In this document: positions 60,001 through 64,000 of the stretch, one piece after another | How the letters are laid out: each line of letters begins with the position of its first letter | Numbering within the stretch: the first letter of the stretch is position 1 | Source: Atherix ibis | Lineage: Eukaryota > Arthropoda > Insecta > Diptera > Athericidae | NCBI GenBank assembly: GCA_958298945.1 | Contig: OY282610.1 | Span: 26,498,233 to 26,562,232, forward strand | Direction of reading: 5' to 3' | DNA: 64,000 nucleotides | The notes under the pieces: model-generated | The model's database searches: none | Told to the model about the DNA's origin: nothing | The model's input: the letters and a program-made list of their open reading frames with translations, nothing else | Position numbers and translations under genes: made by a program

Positions 60001-60077
60001 GATCATGCCACAGAAAATTGAAAAATGCCAAAGTCAAATTTCTTATTGAGCTGTCAAGCTTAGAAGAGCTAGACTAA
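36608..60077 (+). CDS. LRRC20: LRRC20-like leucine-rich-repeat protein, long isoform with poly-Asn N-terminus
   Basis: Exons are 36608-36947, 55382-55525, 59688-59855 and 59929-60077; all junctions are phase 1 with GT-AG ends, giving 266 aa. Residues ~25-68 are mostly Asn (AAC/AAT codons) with a few Ser, followed by an acidic stretch (VEVDDNLDDDTIPP) and GVIRVVGRCEDAKENNML. The shared part has typical LRRs: DLSECGLMQVPDAVYHL, CDLSSNVIKRLSSKFAE, LNLSHNTLSKLPDEFVKLTS, LDISHNSFVVLPSVVFK and VDLRYNPLTRSC. Order, spacing and total size of the shared part match LRRC20, a small intracellular LRR protein of unknown function. AATAAA lies at 60356-60361. Start choice rests on the first ATG of the open frame. 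Confidence 0.85.
36677..36776 (+). repeat. Coding AAC/AAT trinucleotide repeat
   Basis: About 33 consecutive AAC/AAT/AGT/AGC triplets inside LRRC20 exon 1a encode Asn with scattered Ser. The antisense poly-Leu ORF here is an artefact. Confidence 0.85.
41040..41252. repeat. Single unit of the ~250-bp intron repeat, with 18-bp minisatellite
   Basis: It begins AATTTGAATAAATTG...CTCGCTAATATGA and runs into about six copies of an 18-base unit, ATAGAAAAACATCGMAAA, alternating in a 36-base dimer. The same combination recurs at 45.35-45.90 kb. The antisense ORF (CLRCFSM repeats) is only the translated repeat. Confidence 0.75.
43753..43760 (+). promoter_or_regulatory. Possible TATA-type core promoter inside LRRC20 intron 1
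   Basis: GGGGGTATATAATAAT ends a GC-richer stretch (about 43430-43755), closely resembling the context at 35.03 kb. It could drive the short LRRC20 isoform or a non-coding transcript. Confidence 0.25.
44369..44878 (-). CDS. Transposase DNA-binding domain only (internally deleted mariner)
   Basis: The frame is open for 169 codons. The likely real start is the inner Met at 44809 (MNRFTPKKPTKIVTMFIKCN). Two helix-turn-helix units are readable: VATQRAYRQKYRGRSAPKSD...IRRLASNF, and SYRRRSQQLNISGTTLRRIL followed by FPYKVQLTQRL. The frame then runs out through the left terminal repeat (RPSTTFRWRTPQYH). No catalytic Asp boxes are present. It could make a protein that binds the element's own ends without cutting; whether it is expressed is unknown. 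Confidence 0.7.
   Translation of the reverse strand: MTDLNRLTSSNTFRKGYCITILTMNRFTPKKPTKIVTMFIKCNRSVVATQRAYRQKYRGRSAPKSDTIRRLASNFANHGSVADRPHSNRPRPPRSNENIEAVQRSVAENPSVSYRRRSQQLNISGTTLRRILKDDLDMFPYKVQLTQRLLETDYPRPSTTFRWRTPQYH
44378..44923 (-). mobile_element. 546-bp Tc1/mariner derivative with matching terminal repeats and a DNA-binding-domain ORF
   Basis: The terminal inverted repeats share GGGTGCGCCATCTAAATG and continue to ...TCGATGG (left 44383-44410, right 44894-44920). TA flanks lie at 44376-44377 and 44924-44925. The left end has two extra bases (CTGTGGGG against CAGGG). The interior encodes only the N-terminal half of a transposase. The catalytic DDE/D core has been lost. Confidence 0.85.
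45353..45900. repeat. ~2.2 tandem units of a 250-bp AT-rich repeat
   Basis: The start word AAAATAAAAACTGAGTTATT occurs at about 45353, 45600 and 45861 (spacing ~247 and ~261), each followed by CGACAATTAGG. Each full unit ends in copies of the 18-base ATAGAAAAACATCG minisatellite (45520-45582 and 45784-45852). It is the same family as 41040-41252. Confidence 0.75.
46140..46880 (-). pseudogene. Jockey-like non-LTR RT fragment
   Basis: The minus strand reads FSDIYPISAGVPQGNILTTI then LYNIYTHDIL, and further on KSAHVTFTLCREQIPDINLN and VRYL. These are the RT palm and thumb motifs of jockey-type elements. The YADD box is deleted and stops are present. This is the best preserved of three copies of one family in the window. 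Confidence 0.75.
49963..60077 (+). CDS. LRRC20: LRRC20-like protein, short isoform from alternative first exon 1b
   Basis: Exon 1b, 49963-50026, encodes MANAVVRVISRCDEAAETKN plus Leu. It ends at donor A|GTATGA in phase 1, the same phase as exon 1a, so it joins in frame to 55382 (NLSECGL... instead of DLSECGL...). The result is 174 aa, close to the ~184 aa of human LRRC20, whose N-terminus has the same AVxRVxxxxxEtxE...L pattern. Exon 1a ends with a related block (VIRVVGRCEDAKENNML), so the two exons look like diverged duplicates. Selection for an open frame over 64 bases is weak evidence alone; the homology and phase match are the support. Confidence 0.7.
50027..53320. other. LRRC20 intron 1, last part
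   Basis: AT-rich, with an ATA microsatellite at about 50970-51007. No gene seen. Confidence 0.4.
53330..53710 (+). pseudogene. Tc1/mariner transposase relic
   Basis: Across three frames the plus strand gives DSVVNHHVPVHRRP, PSVASICRILQKYLGLRPYK, IQLAQYLSHK, RAFADWILEKLKADPRFG and then IIFSDEVHFLLNGCVNKQNY. This runs from the linker to the first catalytic Asp box. It stops shortly after KQNYRIWDKQK; the rest of the core is absent. Confidence 0.75.
54075..54250 (-). pseudogene. Mariner transposase relic
   Basis: The minus strand reads NSADKLMAPIFWNAFGIIYI, DYLEKGQTINGMYYASLLDW and LNQEINQKHPHLSIL. This is the segment between the first and second catalytic Asp of mariner transposases and is homologous to the mariner at 60.8-61.9 kb (ATVFWDSQGVIQIDYLEKGK). 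A plus-strand 94-codon frame overlapping it is not real. Confidence 0.75.
54251..55381. other. Remainder of LRRC20 intron 1
   Basis: Holds an imperfect inverted pair: a segment near 54568-54600 containing CTTGAAACCCCTGTAGCTATTC, and its partner near 54652-54680. A perfect palindrome, ATTCTGATAATTATCAGAAT, lies near 54593. Probably the remains of a small element. No gene. Confidence 0.35.
55694..56976 (-). mobile_element. Mariner transposon, 1283 bp, with full terminal repeats
   Basis: The terminal repeats read TTGGGTTGGTGCAAAA and continue to ...TTATGACCGTTTTTT, about 32 bases with one mismatch. TA target sites lie at 55692-55693 and 56977-56978. The length is that of a complete mariner. It lies in LRRC20 intron 2, opposite to the gene. 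The near-identical ends and long ORF suggest recent arrival. Confidence 0.93.
55769..56788 (-). CDS. Mariner transposase, full-length ORF with substituted catalytic residue
   Basis: The ORF is 339 aa from the Met in MSVDKVHLRHYLL (56788); an upstream in-frame Met would add 33 unlikely residues. Order of parts: HTH_48-type N-terminus (QRWFTKFRSGDFSLIDQPRT), second HTH (IASMMGVNHTTVLRHLKRMG), WIPHQL linker, then the catalytic core. The core has VTGDEKW (first Asp present), FHHNNARPH (second Asp is Asn; codon 56054-56056 is AAC) and YSPDLAPSDFHLF (third Asp present). The gap between second and third positions is 31 residues where mariners have 34. By family knowledge both changes should abolish cleavage and strand transfer, while DNA binding may remain. 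Confidence 0.92.
   Translation of the reverse strand: MSVDKVHLRHYLLYEFRKDKTVSVATKNICEVYGADVIKVRQAQRWFTKFRSGDFSLIDQPRTGRPLKSDEDKLKVIIDTNPRLTTRKIASMMGVNHTTVLRHLKRMGMVSRYDVWIPHQLPAANLLDRVSTCVALSARQKHEPFLHRLVTGDEKWVVYNNVTRNRHWAIPGQAPLTTSKAEIHQKKVMLCVWWDCKGIVYFELLERNQTITAERYCQQLSKLNIALQKDRPELVNRKGVVFHHNNARPHVAVMTQYKLNWDVIKHPPYSPDLAPSDFHLFQSLQNFLNDKKFDTIEQVKTSLSTYFASKSKEFYTNGINKLIERWEEVIRTDGNYITD
56990..57910. other. LRRC20 intron 2 spacer
   Basis: No intact gene. The stretch 57180-57470 is moderately GC-richer and contains fragments reminiscent of decayed transposase on the minus strand (for example around ...GNFFPERVILRFGDVNWHQR). I do not annotate it further. Confidence 0.3.
57915..58640 (-). 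pseudogene. Tc1/mariner transposase pseudogene, lacking N-terminus
   Basis: The minus strand reads FAENDDFHRKIIFSD, then a disrupted first-Asp box, VNKQNMRYWSAANPH, VTIWYGFHAGGVIGPFFF, VTVNGERYRDML, frame changes, PVDWPPRSSDLTPLDFFL, MIHANKPATLEDLRANIEQE and a C-terminus RIDRCKHACGKHMTEV. All catalytic regions are traceable, but stops and frameshifts disable it. Its 5' side ends abruptly at a foldback (58643-58706). Confidence 0.8.
58643..58706. repeat. Foldback with 23-bp perfect arms
   Basis: Arms 58643-58665 and 58684-58706 (containing AGTTCTTGAGTTAACTTGAT) are exact reverse complements. The loop itself repeats part of one arm. It sits at the truncated N-terminal edge of the transposase pseudogene, where QELK-type codons (AGTTCTTGAG antisense) belong. 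Confidence 0.85.
59030..59580 (+). pseudogene. Jockey-like non-LTR RT fragment
   Basis: The plus strand reads LQQFGLRTEHSTVQQ (RT finger motif FGFRxxHSTxxQ), then VRQGSILDPLL (PQGS box), LHADNTAILAQYSTKP (YADD box with the second Asp as Asn), and NEQKCAHVSFTLCQEHTPDV, VTLNDS and LITDKRLTW. All are in the expected order, with deletions and stops. Orientation is the same as the gene; it ends about 110 bases before LRRC20 exon 3. Confidence 0.8.
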
Positions 60078-60835
60078 GGAGGCCTTTTCTTTCTTCTTCT
60101 ATCTAATATTACTTATTATTATTTTTTTTATTGTTGTTAAAGTTCCGGTTGTTTTGCGACTCTTTATACATACGGTATCCCACCATGTATAATAGATAAT
60201 TTTGTACTTAAACGGCCAAATTTGGACTATTCGTCGTCCATGTTATTGCCAAATTGAAGGCTTTATTTTTATTTCTCAAATGATGTATCAGATAACAATT
60301 TGAATTGTTACTATAAGGCATATTTAAACAAATGCTGATGGTTTTCGTTTCTTCAAATAAATTTTAAGATATATAGTATAAAGTGTGTCCTAATGTTATT
60401 ATGTATATTAGAATTCAAGCAAGATTAACTACAAGTCCTACGAAATGTTAACGAGAATTTCTTCAAAATTGATTAGTTACTAGTCGAAAAAAGCGGTTCT
60501 ATTTATTCAAATATCAAAATCAAAAGAAAAAAAGAAAAACAAATATTTAAAAAAAAAACAAAATGGCGATAAATATATTTGAAAATCCCGCCTTGGGAAA
60601 AGTGTCAAATTAGTATTGACAGCCGCTGTAACTAAATCAATACCGACTGTTTTAGGTGCACATCAAGAGGCTAAGTGGTTAGTTCTTATTAATGCGTGAT
60701 TTAATTATACAATCAATAAATCTATTCTAGTTTTAAGTAAGTTTTATATGAGATCTTTTTTAAAAAAAAAAAATAATAAGCAATATATTTAGTGATTAAA
60801 TTTTTTTAAATAACTTTAGTTTTGTCCTGCTCATA
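60078..60835. other. LRRC20 3' UTR and downstream spacer
   Basis: 3' UTR to roughly 60380, with AATAAA at 60356-60361. No gene beyond. Confidence 0.5.
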
Positions 60836-61908
60836 CGAGGGTCATTCAACAATTACTAAGTCTACAAAAGAAAAACGAAAATTTTGGAAAGGTGGCAATT
60901 TATTTTTCCACATAATCTCCTTCAAGCTCGATACACTTGGCCCAGCGATGCTCTAACTTTTTTAACCCGTCCAAAAAATACATTTTCTCGAGGGAAGCAA
61001 AATAAGCCTCCGTCGCCTCATTCGACCCAAATCTATTCCCGGCGATTGATTTTTTCAGGTTTGGAAACAAAAAGTAGTCACAGGGGGCCAAATCTGGAGA
61101 GTACGGTAGATGGGGCAGCAATTCGTAGCGCAATTTGACCAATTTGGCCATGGCGACGGCGTAGGTGTGAGCCGGCGTGTTGTCGTGGTGGAACAGCACT
61201 TTTTTCTTCGCAAAGCGGGGCTGCTTTTTCTTCAATTCGACGGCAAATCGGCCCAATAAGTCAGCATAGTAGCGCCCCGTGATTGTTTTACCCTTCTCGA
61301 GATAATCGATTTGGATCACACCTTGTGAATCCCAGAAAACGGTGGCCATCACCTTTCCGGCCGATCAAACAGTCTTCGCCTTCTTCGGAGCACGTTCGCC
61401 GGGTGAAGTCCACTGTTTCGACGGTTCCTTGGTCTCTGGTGTGTACCAGTGAATCCATGTTTCGTCGACGGTCACGAAACGACGCAAGAGCTCCGCTGGA
61501 TTGCGCTGAAACAGCGCCAAACACGTCGCCGATGTGGTCTCACGGTTGCGCTTGTTTTCCGGTGTGAGCAAACGCGGCACCCATCGCGCCGACAGCTTTC
61601 TCATGCCCAGTTCTTCGTGTAGAATATGAAGCACCGTTCCTACTGCGATGCCCACAGTCTCAGCTATCTCGTGAACCTTCAATCGACGGTCTGCCAATAC
61701 GAGATCGTGGACTTTTTTAACGTTTTCCTCCGACGTGCGGCCACGAACAAACTCGTTGAACCAATTCTTGATGGTCGCCATCGAAGGAGAAGAGTCACCA
61801 TACACAGCATTCAAGCGATCTTTGATTTCGCTGCGCGTTTTCCCTTCCAAAAACAAGAATCTAATCACCATCGGGTGGTGAGGCTAAGTACTTGTTGAAT
61901 GACCCTCG
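60836..61908 (-). mobile_element. Mariner transposon, 1073 bp
   Basis: Terminal repeats CGAGGGTCATTCAACAA lie at both ends (60836-60852 and 61892-61908), with TA flanks at 60834-60835 and 61909-61910. The sequence is notably GC-richer than the host DNA, as expected for a recently arrived element. It belongs to a different mariner lineage from the 55.7-kb copy. Confidence 0.9.
60900..61871 (-). pseudogene. Mariner transposase with one in-frame stop
   Basis: A single reading frame of 322 sense codons is broken only by TGA at 61365-61367 (KKAKTV*SAGK), where a CGA-to-TGA change is the simplest explanation. Domains: HTH with SSPSMATIKNWFNEFVRGRT, second HTH with EIAETVGIAVGTVLHILHEE, WVPRLLT linker. 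The three Asp boxes are all present: TVDETWIHWY, LFHHDNTPAH and YSPDLAPCDYFL. Compared with relatives, about 17 residues are missing after GRTS and a few after GSNE. The normal start is probably also lost; the first Met in frame is MVIRFLFLEGKTR. Confidence 0.88.
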
Positions 61909-61910
61909 TA

Positions 61911-62990
61911 TAGTATGCGGAGTAATAGAGAAAATGTAAAAATACACTTACATACATATGTATGAGTATATATATATATATACATATATATAAGTCAGTA
62001 GAACTAAGAAGAAAAAAAATAATATATAAAAATAAATATGCCAAATATGAAATCCAAAAAAAAAAGAAAAAAAATGCGCAAAAAAATGGTAAAAATAAAT
62101 TTTTTTCTTCATAAAAGTTAATAATTAAAATTAATATTGAGGAATGGTTTTTATTTTTAAAATCGAATATTCTATAATTGCTGCGAACAATTTTTAAGAT
62201 TTTAGAAAGAACTGAATAAAATATATTTTTTAAGAGACTTTTAGCAAAAAAAAAAAAATTTAACTTGTTAAAAAAAATTGTTTCTTTTGTAAAATTGTCC
62301 AGAAAAACCAAAAAAATTGTTCTATATTTTCTAGAGAATTTTCGTATAAAAATAAATTTTATGCAATAATATATACAATAGTAAATAGTATGTAATTTTT
62401 TTTTGTTTTTGTAAAAGAAAATCAATTTTGTAAACGATATTATTAAATTTTTGTAAGGATATAATTAAAAATAAAAAACTAATCACTGCGTTTGTAAAAA
62501 AAAAAGATTTGCTTTTTTCTTTTGTTTAAATCAGAAAACAAACTATGTGAATCTGCCAGTCACGGTTAAAAATGAAGAATGGTTAAATATGCAGTCTTAA
62601 TCAAAGAATTGTTAAGAAAACGTTGACCAAAACAGGTATATGCAACAGCAAATATATAATTTTGGCTAAAATTTACAAAAGAAAATAGAGCGCCCAAACA
62701 TACGGCATTGAGCAAAATAGCAGAATGTCAAAATAGATAGTGTTGCTCTAAAAATATTCGACATGAATTATACAGTCAAAAAATATCTGAGTCAAAAGAA
62801 CATAGTCTCGATAGTACGAGTAGAAACGTCTGATGCCAAACAGTGTAACGTCAAATGTTGTGGAGGATTTCAAACTATAAAGTCTTAGTTAAAATGTCAA
62901 ATTTCAAATCGACAAATTCCTATTTACATTAATTCGTAAATCAGTATAATTAAAATAATCTAAAAAATTTAGTTTTTCCAATAGGATAAT
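61911..62990. other. AT-rich spacer
   Basis: No gene. A TA/CA-type microsatellite lies at about 61955-61992. The 186-codon minus-strand frame is Phe/Ile/Lys-rich and incidental. Confidence 0.4.
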
Positions 62991-62994
62991 TTTC

Positions 62995-63305
62995 AAAGTC
63001 ACTGTTATGACAGTGACGTACAAAAATGTACAATTCGATTTCTAAATGCATTATTTTATTGGTAACTATCAAAATAATGACTTAAAATAATAAGAAATTT
63101 CGATTTTAAGGTTTTGTAGATCACTGTAATTACGATGACTTACAAAACTATGTAATTTTTCTTTTGATTGTATAATTTTGCATGTTACTGTAATTACAGT
63201 GGCTTACAATATTATGCCATATAGATTTGATTGCAATTTTACAATTTCAATTTTTGCTCAATTTTGTAGGTCACTGTAATTATAGTGGCTTACCAAATTA
63301 TGCCA
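62995..63305. repeat. Four spaced copies of an imperfect palindrome
   Basis: Copies lie near 62998 (TCACTGTTATGACAGTGA), 63121 (TCACTGTAATTACGATGA), 63184 (TTACTGTAATTACAGTGG) and 63270 (TCACTGTAATTATAGTGG). Each is followed by CTTACAA-like or CGTACAA sequence and then by AT-rich linkers of about 45-85 bases. The last two also share ATTATGCCATAT. Confidence 0.75.
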
Positions 63306-63342
63306 TATTAATTTTGATTAATTTTGATGTTTATTTTATTGG

Positions 63343-64000
63343 ATGTAAGGGAAAGTTCTGTCGTTTTTGAACACTTGCGCTTGTATGCGTTGTTAATTCT
63401 GAGCGAGAATTCCGTTAGATTACTATATGTTTGATGGTTTATACACATTTTTTCGTATTTTTGTCAGTTTTTTTTAAACTTGTAAAACAGTCAACATGTG
63501 TGAAGAAACAGTGCACTTCAGACATTGTATGTCGTATGAGTTCCAAAATGAGAACAACGCGATGGAGGCAAAAAAAAAACTTATGTGACGTTTTTGGAGA
63601 AGACGCAGTAACAGCTCGAACATGCCAAAGATGGTGTACGAAATTTTGTTCGGGTGATTTTTCTTTGAAAGATGAACCCAGAACAGGAAGGTCATCAGAT
63701 GTCAATGACGAAGTGCTTCGCAGTATGATCAGGACAAATACCATGTTAAATTCTACAGAAGTGGCCTTCAAGCTTAGAATTCATCAGACTATTGCTTTAG
63801 AGCACATTAAAAGGCTTGGTTTTCTGTTCAAACTTTCTGTTTGGGTGCTACACGAATTAAGCGAAAAAATTTAATGGATCAAATTTCAATATGTTATTCA
63901 AATCTTGCTCGTCACAAAAGGGAACCGTTTTTGGACCACTTGGTGACTGGTAATGAAAAGTGGATAGTTTATAAACATGTGGTAAGAAAAAGGGCATATG
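63343..64000 (+). mobile_element. Mariner transposon, cut by the window edge
   Basis: The left end contains AAAGTTCTGTCGTTTTTG, which resembles the inner part of mariner terminal repeats; the outermost bases are degraded. The transposase begins at ATG 63496 (MCEETVHFRHCMSYEFQNEN). It shifts frame at a poly-A run near 63569-63579 and continues CDVFGEDAVTARTCQRW, FCSGDFSLKDEPRTGRS and KLSVWVLHELSEK. It shifts again near 63869, then reads PFLDHLVTGNEKWIVYK. The first catalytic Asp is Asn in GNEKW. At least two frameshifts make it a pseudogene. Confidence 0.8.

Noticed and set aside
61865..62425. 186-codon minus-strand ORF
   Set aside because: Low-complexity Phe/Ile/Lys/Tyr frame in AT-rich spacer and a microsatellite, with only its start inside the mariner end.
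1..64000. tRNA, rRNA or other structured RNA genes
   Set aside because: I looked for the tRNA T-loop and A/B-box patterns and for rRNA-like GC-rich blocks and saw none that held up; a covariance-model scan would be needed to exclude them.

Overview
This window is eukaryotic and very AT-rich. It has short phase-preserving introns with GT-AG ends, AATAAA poly(A) signals, microsatellites and a heavy load of Tc1/mariner and jockey-type elements. Protein similarity to Drosophila and general insect orthologues suggests an insect, most likely a dipteran. I cannot name the species.

Left part (1-12.7 kb). The window opens with the last 36 codons of an unidentified gene (1-111, +). Next come two tandem copies of the 26S proteasome lid subunit gene Rpn5/PSMD12 (2435-4091 and 7101-8773, +). 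Each has five exons and encodes 451 aa, and the proteins differ at only three residues. Each copy has an upstream field of degenerate AAAATTTCCGTAAAAATT-like minisatellite, and a non-LTR reverse transcriptase fragment lies between the copies. A five-exon gene for the ribosome-associated Hsp70-like chaperone HSPA14 follows (10829-12600, +, 489 aa).

Middle (12.7-36.6 kb). A 4.3-kb AT-rich spacer contains two near-perfect foldbacks. The five-exon TMEM104-like membrane transporter gene (17034-19155, -, 498 aa) follows. From 20 to 29.3 kb is a transposon graveyard: several decayed Tc1/mariner copies, one interrupted by a 250-bp piece of another, plus jockey fragments. At 30.35-32.38 kb is a tandem duplication of a ~1-kb AT-rich unit.

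Right part (36.6-60.1 kb). One long gene (+) encodes a small leucine-rich-repeat protein resembling LRRC20. It has two alternative first coding exons, at 36608 (with a ~45-residue Asn run) and at 49963. Both splice in the same phase to three shared exons at 55382, 59688 and 59929. Its ~18-kb first intron and 4.2-kb second intron hold a DNA-binding-domain-only mariner derivative with intact terminal repeats, a 1283-bp mariner with a long ORF but a substituted catalytic residue, decayed transposase copies, jockey fragments and a ~250-bp repeat family.

The end (60.1-64 kb) has another mariner broken by a single in-frame stop, a cluster of palindromic repeats, and a further mariner cut by the window edge. 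The host genes are unrelated housekeeping functions (protein degradation, nascent-chain folding, transport, an LRR scaffold). The notable features are the gene duplication, the alternative exons and the internal rearrangement of the transposons.
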